From an uncultured Clostridium sp. (GTDB taxonomy: Bacteria > Bacillota > Clostridia > Lachnospirales > Lachnospiraceae): DNA of 64,000 nt. The translations under genes were made by a program, and so were the position numbers. Positions 51,358 to 59,757 of this stretch are shown piece by piece (position 1 is the stretch's first letter; each line of letters starts with the position of its first letter). The notes beneath the pieces were generated by a model, which ran no database searches, had not been told where the DNA came from, and saw nothing but the letters and a program-made list of their open reading frames with translations. The DNA lies in NCBI GenBank assembly GCA_900542035.1, contig UQMJ01000001.1, positions 1 through 64,000 on the forward strand, in the 5' to 3' direction.

Positions 51358-51966
51358 ATGATGTTGGGAGAAAATGTACGAAGCGTTAGAAAATCCAGAG
51401 GAATTACACTGAAGGAACTGGCGGAAAAAACAGGTCTTTCTATTGGGTATATTTCCCAGATCGAGAGGGATTTAACGGATCCGTCGCTGTCAACGTTAAG
51501 AAAGCTGAGCGGGGCGCTGGATGTGCCGACGTACCTGTTTATGGGAGGGACGGAGACGGAAAGCGGTCTGACGACCCGCAAAAACGAAGTAATTACGCTG
51601 TCCCAGCCAAACTCCAGTATCCGGTACCATTTACTGACCCCAATGCCGTCATCAGAGTTTGTTCCCCAATCTCTGGTTATCCGGTTTGAGCTGGAACCCC
51701 ATTCTAAAGATGGGGAGCGTCCGGTCGTCCATCCCAGTGAAGAAATTATCATAGTAGAATCGGGAGAATTGGAAGTCCTGATTGGGGCGGAAAAAATCCA
51801 CCTGAATCCAGGAGACACTACCCTTGTGCGATCCAATCTTCCCCATATTGTAATGAATCAGGGAAACGAAACCGTAGTCGGGCTTGCTGTATTTACGCCG
51901 GCAATCTGGTTCCCGTCTTCTAAGAGGATTTCCCAGAAGACGGAAGAATCAGACGAAAAAGGTTAA
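51358..51966 (+). CDS. XRE-family regulator with cupin domain
   Basis: Transcription factor of 202 residues. An N-terminal helix-turn-helix (residues 10-65, ITLKELAEKTGLSIGYISQIE) is joined to a C-terminal cupin ligand-binding domain (EPHSKDGERPVVHPSEEIII ... LNPGDTTLVRSNLPH). This class often controls amino acid, polyamine or peptide genes. Being divergent from the epimerase-DUF819-S15 set, it probably regulates that set. Its end overlaps the convergent ROK gene by four bases. Confidence 0.92.
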   Translation: MMLGENVRSVRKSRGITLKELAEKTGLSIGYISQIERDLTDPSLSTLRKLSGALDVPTYLFMGGTETESGLTTRKNEVITLSQPNSSIRYHLLTPMPSSEFVPQSLVIRFELEPHSKDGERPVVHPSEEIIIVESGELEVLIGAEKIHLNPGDTTLVRSNLPHIVMNQGNETVVGLAVFTPAIWFPSSKRISQKTEESDEKG

Positions 51967-53153
51967 TTAATAAAGAAATTCCGCACTGCCAGGGCGCTGG
52001 CGCCGACGGCGCCGTCCTCCGGATGGTAGGGAAGGATTTCAATGTTGCTGGTATACGTACGGCCGATAAAGAGAAGCTGGCGGTCAATGTAATCCAGAAG
52101 CTCACTGCGGATCATATCGTTGTCTAAATACTGTCCGTGAAGGAAAAATTTTCCTGGATTCATGGTAATGGCAATATTGGAAGCAGTAATTCCCAGATAT
52201 TTTAATGCGTCTCGGATGTACTTGCTGATAAAGGGATCTCCCATGGAGTAGGCGGTAATTACAGTTTCTATCGTAATTTCGTCTTCCTTTGCAGCCAGAT
52301 TCCGAAGCAGGGTATCGGGTGCGTTCTGATAGACCAGACGTGCGTTTTTTAACAGCCAGGTTTCGCTGGCATAAGTCTGAAGACAGCCGTATTTTCCGCA
52401 TTCACATCTCCTGCCGTTTTCATTGACAATGGTATGGCCAATCTCGCCTGCCATATAATTATTTCCTAAAAAAATGTCTCCGTCCACTACACTGGCGCAG
52501 AACATTCCCAGACCTACATGAAAAAACGCAAAACTATCCGGACTGCCGGCAGGACGGAAGAGGTACTGGGAAAGCGCCATGCAGCGGGCGTTATTTTCGT
52601 ATGCAACCGGAAGGGGAATGTGCTTTTCCAACTCTTTAGGAGAAAAGTGGGACCAGGTTTTCCGGTTGGTAATTAAGTCGTCGGAGTCAGAGTTGATATG
52701 ACCTGGAACGGCGATTCCGACTCCGACGATTTGTTCCCAGGAAATTTTGGACTGGGCGACAACGGTCTGGATCCCTTCAATCAGTCTTGTGGTAATTTCG
52801 CGGGCCAGACAGTCGCTGTAAGGAGAGGAAACACATTGAATAATGGTTCCCTTTAAATCGGTCAGGCAGACTACAAGAGCTTTCTGGGTAAATTCTGCTC
52901 CGATGCTGTAAAAGGCAGACGGAAGAATATCAATAGGAACTTTGCGTCGTCCGGTAGAAGATTCATCCGGCAGCGGTTCTTCGGATTCGATTACAATGTG
53001 TTCTCCAATCAGGCCGGCTACAATGGTAGTAACGGCAGCTGGAGTGATTTCTGTCATCTCGGCAATTTCGGATCTGGCCACGGGTGCATTCCGGAAGATA
53101 CATTCCAGAATGCGGGTCCGATTCGAAGGCTGATTTTTTTTTCCGCGGTACAT
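51963..53153 (-). CDS. ROK-family transcriptional regulator
   Basis: Regulator of 396 residues with an N-terminal winged helix-turn-helix (NAPVARSEIAEMTEITPAAVT) and a ROK effector domain. Zinc motif CECGKYGCLQTYASE and GEIGHTIVN are intact. It lies 20 bases downstream of the DUF4838 gene on the same strand, so the two are likely co-transcribed. It probably controls that gene and the divergent CUT1 importer at 55389. It resembles the ROK regulator at 25118 in layout but lacks its long linker. Confidence 0.92.
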   Translation of the reverse strand: MYRGKKNQPSNRTRILECIFRNAPVARSEIAEMTEITPAAVTTIVAGLIGEHIVIESEEPLPDESSTGRRKVPIDILPSAFYSIGAEFTQKALVVCLTDLKGTIIQCVSSPYSDCLAREITTRLIEGIQTVVAQSKISWEQIVGVGIAVPGHINSDSDDLITNRKTWSHFSPKELEKHIPLPVAYENNARCMALSQYLFRPAGSPDSFAFFHVGLGMFCASVVDGDIFLGNNYMAGEIGHTIVNENGRRCECGKYGCLQTYASETWLLKNARLVYQNAPDTLLRNLAAKEDEITIETVITAYSMGDPFISKYIRDALKYLGITASNIAITMNPGKFFLHGQYLDNDMIRSELLDYIDRQLLFIGRTYTSNIEILPYHPEDGAVGASALAVRNFFIN

Positions 53154-53173
53154 AGCGGCCCTCCATAATTCTG

Positions 53174-55138
53174 TTACAAAGTATTCTGAAGCGGTTCTTC
53201 CAGCAGAAATCCAGTGTATTTTGTAGAAACTTCGGATACACGGTAAACATCCAGACAGGATTGGAAGGCGGTTTCATTTCTGCAGATCCATTCTTGAAAA
53301 TCATGCCAGACCTTCTGTGCGTCTTCATGTTTTCCTTCTGATAAAAGAAGAAGAGCTTTCCCTAATTGTAAACTATATCTGCGGTGATAATCAAGCTGTT
53401 TCCAAAACAAAGATTCGGTTTTTCCGGTATGGGGGAAGGAACGAAACGCTTGTCCAAATTGTTCTGCACATTGAATCAGCTGGTTCATGTGTCCAGCAAT
53501 CTCTGGATTAACGCGTTCCCCTTTGCCGTTAAAATAATCGCAGCTGCATAAGCTGGAAAGTTTCGTCAGGTAAGAACGAACTTCTTCCCAGCCTTTGCCA
53601 TAGGCGGCAGAATAATATTCCTGGGTCAATTCCTGGAAAGAAGCAGCTTCGTCAAATAAGGTGTATCCCATGATGTAGTTGGGAAGGAAATTTGGAAGGC
53701 CGCACCGCAGTTCCTGACAGCTGATGTAGCCATTTAGTCCCATCGAACGGATTTTTTTAATGTCTTCGCTGATCATCTGGGAAATATGGACGTAGCCAAA
53801 ATCTCCGTAATGGGCTCTTCCAAGAGGGTAGTCGTACACAAAGCTGTCTCCGGTAAAAATATTCTGCCAAGCTTTTAAATAAGCCATATTTTCTGCCAGG
53901 CTGGTAGGAAGGGAAATCTGGTTTCGCTTATAAGCCGGAAGAGGGGATCCGGCAGAGTCCGGATTGGCGTTTTGCATCTGGTAAGAAGCATCGAATGTTC
54001 TGCTGATAGGAGCAAACATCAAAAGGAACCGGTCTGGATTGGAAAACCGGACTTTTTTTGGAGGCCATAATAGCTCCTGGTAAAGGAGGAAGACGATTTT
54101 AACAGGAGAACCAATCTGGGTCAGCGCTTCGTCCACGTGATTTAGCAGCCCAACATACTGATCGCTTGGGGTGGTCTTCTGGCAGTCCGGACATTCGCAG
54201 ATGTTATTGGGTTCATCTGCCAGCCATACGTGAAGATAATCGACAGACGGATGGCTGGAAACGTAATGGATGACCTGTCTGGTAAAGCTTTCAACAGCTT
54301 CTGGATTGGAATAGCACAAGTTGGTATTCATAGGAATGCCGTGGAACAGCTGGCGTTTCCCGTTTAAGAGAGCCAGTTTCTGAGTCTCTTCCGGTTCCAG
54401 AGGACGGGACAATGGCTTCCAGTCGCAAGAATCCTGACCGATGGCCTGCCCAGTCCATCCGTGTCCGGCCTGGTGAAGCATCAGTCCTCTTTGCTCCATG
54501 GCTTCTGTAATCTTTTTTGTAAAGGAAACGGCGGTTTCTCTGGAAAATTCTTCAGGAGGCAATAAAGGATTCATTTCGTGGCGATACCAGCGGGCCATAA
54601 AGGTGTATGGAAGCTGGAACTGAAGGAAAAAGCAGTTATACCCCAGCTTTGGCAGCCAGTCGATAAAATCCAGGATATTTTCCAGGGAATTTGCTCCTTC
54701 AATGCAGACTCCTCTATGGCGGAAGGAAGCGGTACGCCGGCAGGAGAGAAACAGATCTTCTTTCTTATATAAAGAAGGGATCCGGTCAAAGGAAGAATCA
54801 GGGGACAGGAACCGGCAGCCTAAGGATCTTAAATAATGATAGACGCCTAGCAGAACGCTTCTTGGGTTTCCTCCGGCAATGGTTCCCTGGCAGTCTTTGA
54901 CGGAAATCAGATATTGATCGTCTAAATCCGGATGTTCCACAGGGGGCATTCCGTATTCAGAGTGTAAATCAGCGGTTTTTAGATGGATGGTAAGATCAGG
55001 GGCGGCTGCACAGAATTCATTATTATTAATAGAAATTAATGAATTACTCATTATTTCACTTAGATAACGGACCAGCTCTTGAGCGGAAAAGTTAATAATA
55101 TTGTTGTTTTGCTGGGAAAATTCAATGTTTATTCTCAT
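53174..55138 (-). CDS. DUF4838 glycosidase-like protein
   Basis: Protein of 654 residues that I recognise as a DUF4838 protein. An N-terminal GH20/GH67-like domain (about 1-130, ARGVYHYLRSLG-like segment LGVYHYLRSLGCRFL) precedes a barrel with the family signature HVWLADEPNNICECPDCQK, where Asp-Glu in ADEPN may be catalytic. No signal peptide is present, so it is cytoplasmic. Members are suspected hexosaminidases or related glycosidases, but the activity is not established in general. It is divergent from a CUT1 importer and co-directional with a ROK regulator. That makes it the candidate hydrolase for the imported oligosaccharide. Two Cys pairs (CECPDC) may bind a metal. Confidence 0.82.
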   Translation of the reverse strand: MRINIEFSQQNNNIINFSAQELVRYLSEIMSNSLISINNNEFCAAAPDLTIHLKTADLHSEYGMPPVEHPDLDDQYLISVKDCQGTIAGGNPRSVLLGVYHYLRSLGCRFLSPDSSFDRIPSLYKKEDLFLSCRRTASFRHRGVCIEGANSLENILDFIDWLPKLGYNCFFLQFQLPYTFMARWYRHEMNPLLPPEEFSRETAVSFTKKITEAMEQRGLMLHQAGHGWTGQAIGQDSCDWKPLSRPLEPEETQKLALLNGKRQLFHGIPMNTNLCYSNPEAVESFTRQVIHYVSSHPSVDYLHVWLADEPNNICECPDCQKTTPSDQYVGLLNHVDEALTQIGSPVKIVFLLYQELLWPPKKVRFSNPDRFLLMFAPISRTFDASYQMQNANPDSAGSPLPAYKRNQISLPTSLAENMAYLKAWQNIFTGDSFVYDYPLGRAHYGDFGYVHISQMISEDIKKIRSMGLNGYISCQELRCGLPNFLPNYIMGYTLFDEAASFQELTQEYYSAAYGKGWEEVRSYLTKLSSLCSCDYFNGKGERVNPEIAGHMNQLIQCAEQFGQAFRSFPHTGKTESLFWKQLDYHRRYSLQLGKALLLLSEGKHEDAQKVWHDFQEWICRNETAFQSCLDVYRVSEVSTKYTGFLLEEPLQNTL

Positions 55139-55388
55139 GTCTCCTCCAAATTTATAGGATGTATAGTTAATTATAAATTATAATTATTATAACAGAATTA
55201 TGGGTAAGAAATATATGTACAAAGTACACAAAAAATAAAATGATAGTTGGTAGAAATAAACTATTTTGAGAATAATGACAAAAAAATATTGTAAATTCTT
55301 AGGATTTATGCTAATATGGCACTAACACGTGGACAAAGTATTAGTTACTTTTTGTAATTAAATAAAAGGAAAGAAAGAGGGATGAATT
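55139..55388. other. Divergent AT-rich control region
   Basis: This 250-base gap separates the DUF4838 gene and the CUT1 importer. It contains an AT-rich, partly palindromic stretch (about 55162-55192), an inverted repeat GTAC-AAA-GTAC (near 55218) and the importer promoter at 55289. No open frame is credible here. The AT-rich stretch is a candidate operator for the ROK regulator at 51963. Confidence 0.45.
55289..55317 (+). promoter_or_regulatory. Promoter of the CUT1 importer operon
   Basis: TTGTAA (55289-55294), 17 bases, TAATAT (55312-55317), about 70 bases before the GTG start. Confidence 0.6.
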
Positions 55389-56327
55389 GTGAGTAAGCCA
55401 TCATCAGCCGGAACTTCGGGAGCAGCGCTCCGGAGAAAAAAACGGCGCATTAATTTGTGGTGCTGGGTATTTATGCTGCCAACATTGATTTTATATATCC
55501 TGTTTCAGGGATATCCGATTTTGTCCAGTATTTTTTACTCCACATTGGACTGGTCCGGAATGACCTCCAACGCGCTTTTTGTCGGATTAGACAACTTTAA
55601 AGAGCTTCTAAAGGATAAGTACTTTTTTAACGCCGTACTCAACAGTTTTAAATATATGATTATGGCAGTTCCTATCCAGCTGGCGTTATCTCTTGCATTG
55701 GCTTACATATTTAACAGCATTATTAAGAAAGGCGCCGCTTTCTTCAGAACCGTATTTTTCCTGCCGGTTATTACGACAGCATCTATTGTTGGTATTATTA
55801 TGATGTTTATTTTCGGCGGTACAGGCTCCATTAACCAGCTTCTGGCGATTTTTGGAGTAAGAGGTCCCAACTGGCTGGGAAATGCCCAGACCGCTCTCCC
55901 GGTAGTTGTGCTGATTGGTGTGTGGAAAGATGCCGGAACGTATATGATTTACTGGCTGGCTGCTCTTCAGAGCGTTTCCCAGGATGTTTACGAGGCTGCA
56001 ACCATAGATGGCGCCAATAAATGGCAGACCTTCCGCCATGTGGTATTTCCTTTGATTCTTCCAATTGGCGGCGTGATTACAGTACTTTGTATTATCAGTT
56101 CCCTGAAGGTATTTGATTTGATTCAGACCATGACAAACGGCGGCCCGTTCTATGCGACAGATGTTGCGGCAACCTTTGTATACCGGACAGCATACGCCAA
56201 TTCTTCTGGTATGCCGCGTCTTGGCTATGCCAGCGCTGCAGCAATGATGTTTGGAGCTTTAGTTGTTGGTATTGGAATTATCGGAAATAGTGCAAAACAG
56301 CATTTCCAGAAAAAGAGAGCAGTGTAG
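55389..56327 (+). CDS. Sugar ABC transporter permease, MalF/UgpA type
   Basis: Membrane permease of 312 residues of the CUT1 family, starting at GTG 55389. It has six helices and the EAA coupling loop YEAATIDGANKWQTFRHVVFP. Upstream segments YPILSSIFYSTLDWSGM and FFRTVFFLPVITTASIVG are typical of MalF/UgpA partners. It is followed by the second permease after 9 bases. With the binding protein it imports an oligosaccharide. Confidence 0.93.
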   Translation: MSKPSSAGTSGAALRRKKRRINLWCWVFMLPTLILYILFQGYPILSSIFYSTLDWSGMTSNALFVGLDNFKELLKDKYFFNAVLNSFKYMIMAVPIQLALSLALAYIFNSIIKKGAAFFRTVFFLPVITTASIVGIIMMFIFGGTGSINQLLAIFGVRGPNWLGNAQTALPVVVLIGVWKDAGTYMIYWLAALQSVSQDVYEAATIDGANKWQTFRHVVFPLILPIGGVITVLCIISSLKVFDLIQTMTNGGPFYATDVAATFVYRTAYANSSGMPRLGYASAAAMMFGALVVGIGIIGNSAKQHFQKKRAV

Positions 56328-56336
56328 GAGGAAGCC

Positions 56337-57179
56337 ATGGAAAAAACGTCAGTAGTTAGAAAGCTTGGAAAAGTTCTCCTGTATGCTGTGCTTGCGGTTA
56401 TCGCATTCCTTTGGATTTATCCTTTTTTATGGATGGTTTCCGCATCTTTTAAAACACAGAACGAATTTTTTGCAAGCGGATTAAATTTAATTCCGGAGTC
56501 CTTCCGGATGGATAACTTTATCAGAGCGTGGAACAATGCGAATTTTGGAGTATATTTTAAAAACTCCATTATCGTTACGGTATCAGTAGTAGTAATTGTG
56601 CTTCTCAGCACGTCTTTAGCTGGTTATGTACTGGGACGTTACAGCTTTGTGGGAAAAAGCCTTCTGATGAAAATCTTTATGGCAAGTATTACCATTCCGC
56701 TGGTATTTACGGTAATCCCGATTTATGAATTGCTGAAAAATATGGGACTGTCCCAGAGCCTGGTTGGACTTATTTTAGCAGAGTCCGGCGGCGGCCATGT
56801 GATTTTCCTGATGCTGTTTTCCAGCTTTTATGCTTCTCTTCCAAAAGAAATGGAAGAGGCGGCAACCATTGACGGCGCTAATTTTGTACAGACTTATGGA
56901 AGGGTAATGTTCCCTCTGGCAAAGCCGATTATGGTTACAGTAGTAATTATGCAGTTTATCTGGACCTGGAACTCCTTCTTGTTGCCTCTGATTATTACAT
57001 TAAACAATCCTTCCCTCAGAACCCTGGCAGTTGGTTTATATGCGCTGAGAGGAGAAAATGTGGTAGACTGGACAGGTATTGCAGCCGGAGCCAGCATTGC
57101 CATACTGCCGGTTATCTTTGTTTTCGTTGCCCTGCAGAAATACTTTGTAGACGGTATTGCAGGTGCAGTAAAGAGCTGA
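56337..57179 (+). CDS. Sugar ABC transporter permease, MalG/UgpE type
   Basis: Partner permease of 280 residues, six helices, with the EAA loop MEEAATIDGANFVQTYGRVM and the early segment YPFLWMVSASFKTQNEFF characteristic of MalG-type subunits. It begins after an AGGAGGAAG site. No ATPase gene follows in this locus, so the system must borrow a shared MsmX/UgpC-type ATPase from elsewhere, as is common in Firmicutes. Confidence 0.93.
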   Translation: MEKTSVVRKLGKVLLYAVLAVIAFLWIYPFLWMVSASFKTQNEFFASGLNLIPESFRMDNFIRAWNNANFGVYFKNSIIVTVSVVVIVLLSTSLAGYVLGRYSFVGKSLLMKIFMASITIPLVFTVIPIYELLKNMGLSQSLVGLILAESGGGHVIFLMLFSSFYASLPKEMEEAATIDGANFVQTYGRVMFPLAKPIMVTVVIMQFIWTWNSFLLPLIITLNNPSLRTLAVGLYALRGENVVDWTGIAAGASIAILPVIFVFVALQKYFVDGIAGAVKS

Positions 57180-57225
57180 TGTTATTTTTGAAACCTTAAT
57201 TTCACTTTTTTAAAGGAGGATAAAC

Positions 57226-58758
57226 ATGAAAAAAAGAAAAGGATTATTAGCGGCTGCTTTAACGGTTGCCATGATGGGAACTGTATGCGGATGCGGCGTA
57301 AATGTCACAACGGATAAAGATGCTGCTGCTGAGACGACAAAGGCAGAAACTTCTGCAGAAGCAGGGGAAACAAAAGCAGAAGCAGGAGAGAGCGCTGCTT
57401 CTGACGAACAGATTACCTTAAAGGTTATTGACTGGAGCGACAGCACCAAGGCCCGCAGAGAAGAATTCCATAAAAAATTTATGGAAGAAAATCCCAATAT
57501 CACCATTGAGTATACCGTATTAACTGCCGATCAGTTTAAGGAGACTGTAGTTTCTGCTATTAAGGCAGGAAATGCACCGGACTTATTCCCAATTCCATCT
57601 GGAATGAAGTTAAGCACCGTATTAGATGAAAACTGGTTTATGCCGTTAAATGATTATGTAACAGAGGATTTCTTAAATTCTTTTGCAGACGGCGCGTTAA
57701 ACGAAGGAATTACCAGCATGGACGGAAAGGTATATGTTCTTCCGGAAGCTGCAAACATTATTAATACATTAATGTTCTATAATAAGACAGTTCTGACCGA
57801 TGCAGGTGTAGACGTTGAGAATCTTCCAAAGACCTGGAGTGAGTTTATCGATGTCTGCAAGCAGGTAACAGAAGCAGGAAAAGGCAAATATTTTGGAATT
57901 ATTGACAGCGGCGCCCAGACCAATCGTCTGGAACTGGCTCTTCGTTCCCTGGCCAGCTTAGACGGCGCAAAGTGCAGCGATATTTCCCAGATGATCTTAG
58001 TAGATGGACAGAATACCATGAATTCCCAGGCTATGCAGAATGCATTTGAGTTCTATGATACTCTGGTAAAAGAAGGATGCTTCCATCCAAACTCTGTATC
58101 CATGAAGGCTCCTGAAGCAAGAGCTCTGTTTGCACAGAACCAGGCTGCATTTATTATCCAGGGTGCATGGTGTATCTCTACCTGGCGTCAGGAAAATCCA
58201 GATTTAGACTTTGGCGTTATGGCTCTGCCAGTTCCAGATGACGGCATGAAGGGCAAACTTCCTTACATCGGCGCACAGCCATGGATGGGCATTTCTTCCC
58301 AGTGCGAGCATCCGGAAGCTGCAGCAAAATACCTGATGGCTCTGTATTCTGAAGATTATCAGGCAGGTCTGGTAGAAGACGGCGGTTTCGTTTCTGTTAT
58401 TGATTCTGTAAACAAAGAGCATATGACCGATCCGGCTATGTTAGAGTACTACCAGATTAACAACGAGCAGGCAGCTCTTGCTCCAGACCCAATCGTAGCA
58501 AACCCAGATACTGCTGCTGTATATGCACAGGCTGCTTCCATTTCTCCAAATCTTGGCGAAATTGCACAGGGAGTATTAGCCCAGAACATTGATTACAAAG
58601 CAGAACTTCAGACATTATCTGAGAAGACCCAGGAAGAGTGGACTCGGGCAATTGACGCAGCAAAAGAAGGCGGCGCAGATGTAAGCGCAGAAGACTTCGA
58701 GTTTAAGAACTGGGATCCAATGGAAAATTATACAAAAGACTTATATGAAGCCAGATAA
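57226..58758 (+). CDS. Extracellular sugar-binding lipoprotein, CUT1 type
   Basis: Secreted lipoprotein of 510 residues. Signal peptide ends VCGC (Cys23), then an Ala/Glu/Thr-rich linker (TKAETSAEAGE). The mature part is a family 1 solute-binding protein: ITLKVIDWSD start, KFMEENPNITIEYTVLTADQ, AGNAPDLFPIPSG and the hinge-region AAFIIQGAWCISTWR. It is the last gene of the importer operon. Its length is at the upper end for the family. The ligand is presumably a glycan fragment cleaved inside by the DUF4838 protein. Confidence 0.92.
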   Translation: MKKRKGLLAAALTVAMMGTVCGCGVNVTTDKDAAAETTKAETSAEAGETKAEAGESAASDEQITLKVIDWSDSTKARREEFHKKFMEENPNITIEYTVLTADQFKETVVSAIKAGNAPDLFPIPSGMKLSTVLDENWFMPLNDYVTEDFLNSFADGALNEGITSMDGKVYVLPEAANIINTLMFYNKTVLTDAGVDVENLPKTWSEFIDVCKQVTEAGKGKYFGIIDSGAQTNRLELALRSLASLDGAKCSDISQMILVDGQNTMNSQAMQNAFEFYDTLVKEGCFHPNSVSMKAPEARALFAQNQAAFIIQGAWCISTWRQENPDLDFGVMALPVPDDGMKGKLPYIGAQPWMGISSQCEHPEAAAKYLMALYSEDYQAGLVEDGGFVSVIDSVNKEHMTDPAMLEYYQINNEQAALAPDPIVANPDTAAVYAQAASISPNLGEIAQGVLAQNIDYKAELQTLSEKTQEEWTRAIDAAKEGGADVSAEDFEFKNWDPMENYTKDLYEAR

Positions 58759-58785
58759 GTAAAAGAGAAAAGGCTGTATCCAACA

Positions 58786-58822
58786 AAGGTCTGCTGCATG
58801 ATTTGTGCGGCAGACTTTTTTG
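58786..58822 (+). terminator. Intrinsic terminator after CUT1 operon
   Basis: AAGGTCTGCTGCA pairs imperfectly with TGTGCGGCAGACTT and is followed by a T-run. Confidence 0.75.
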
Positions 58823-58853
58823 CTCTACGGAAAAAAGAAATGTCCGATAAAAC

Positions 58854-58889
58854 AAAAGACCTGGGATTGTGATATCCCAGATCTTTTTT
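58854..58889. terminator. Second intrinsic terminator, probably for the minus-strand gene
   Basis: AAAAGACCTGGGAT pairs with ATCCCAGATCTTTT across a short loop; A- and T-runs flank both sides, so it can act in both directions. Confidence 0.75.
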
Positions 58890-58907
58890 ATGAATTTAAA
58901 ATCTTGA

Positions 58908-59627
58908 TTAATCTAAAACCGTATAGCCGTAGCTGTTTACGATAGCGTCCAGTTTGACGCCAGCCTTGCAGTCTGGGCAGTTGTCCGGCTCAGAAAGTCT
59001 AAAGCCTTCCAGATCAGAAGCCTCGAATACGGAGTTGACCGGATGTCCTTCAATCTCGCTGATAGCGGAGAAAATACAGGAAATACCTTCTACAATGCCG
59101 CCGTAGGAAGAAATGCAGCGGAGACTCTTTGCAATGGTATGTCCAGACATTGCAGTAGCTAAAACAACCAGGACGTGTTTGCCCTTTAACATTGGCTTGA
59201 TGTTTTCACGTACAACCATCTGACCGGTAGAGTCAAACTCTGGAGTCAGAATGTAGGTGGTTTTGTGGGTATTGGTAGTAGCAAAACCTACTTCAGACAG
59301 TTCCTTGGCGATATATGCGCCGATAGCTTCACAGCCATCCATACAGATAATGGTATCAATAGGAGCTTTGGTCGCATTGGTAGCAGCCATCTGATTCATT
59401 GCTTCGGATACCAGACCGATAACAGGGGTTAAGGTTACACGCTTAACGTACTTTTCAACAATCGCCTTAGCAACTTCTTCTGCGTTGCGCTGACGCATCT
59501 TCAAATCGGTCATATCAATGTAATAGTTGATGTGGAACCGGTCAGAGGAAAAATGACCTTTTGTTACTTTTAATGCAAGAGCCGGATGGTCTTTGGAATA
59601 AATCTTGACTGCTTTACCCATACTCAT
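58908..59627 (-). CDS. Phosphoribosyltransferase-like protein
   Basis: Cytoplasmic protein of 239 residues with the type I phosphoribosyltransferase outline: a dimerisation-like N-terminus, CMDGCEAIGAYIAKELS, and a PRPP-loop equivalent HVLVVLATAMSGHTIAKS. The usual acidic pair of the PRPP loop (VDDVxTTG) is missing, replaced by LATAMSG, so catalysis may differ or be lost. The C-terminus has CPDCKAG, a possible metal-binding pair. ATG 59627 is 8 bases from AAGGAGG. It lies next to nicotinate phosphoribosyltransferase on the same strand. A regulatory or unusual PRTase role is possible. Confidence 0.7.
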   Translation of the reverse strand: MSMGKAVKIYSKDHPALALKVTKGHFSSDRFHINYYIDMTDLKMRQRNAEEVAKAIVEKYVKRVTLTPVIGLVSEAMNQMAATNATKAPIDTIICMDGCEAIGAYIAKELSEVGFATTNTHKTTYILTPEFDSTGQMVVRENIKPMLKGKHVLVVLATAMSGHTIAKSLRCISSYGGIVEGISCIFSAISEIEGHPVNSVFEASDLEGFRLSEPDNCPDCKAGVKLDAIVNSYGYTVLD

Positions 59628-59757
59628 GTGAAAAACCTCCTTGTGATATTCAAATTTTTGCTATTGTACAAGCATCTGGATTTATTATACTGGATAGATT
59701 GGTCAAAAAATATAACTGAGGTTAAGTTTTGTGAAAAAAATATCCATTTTTTCCGGA

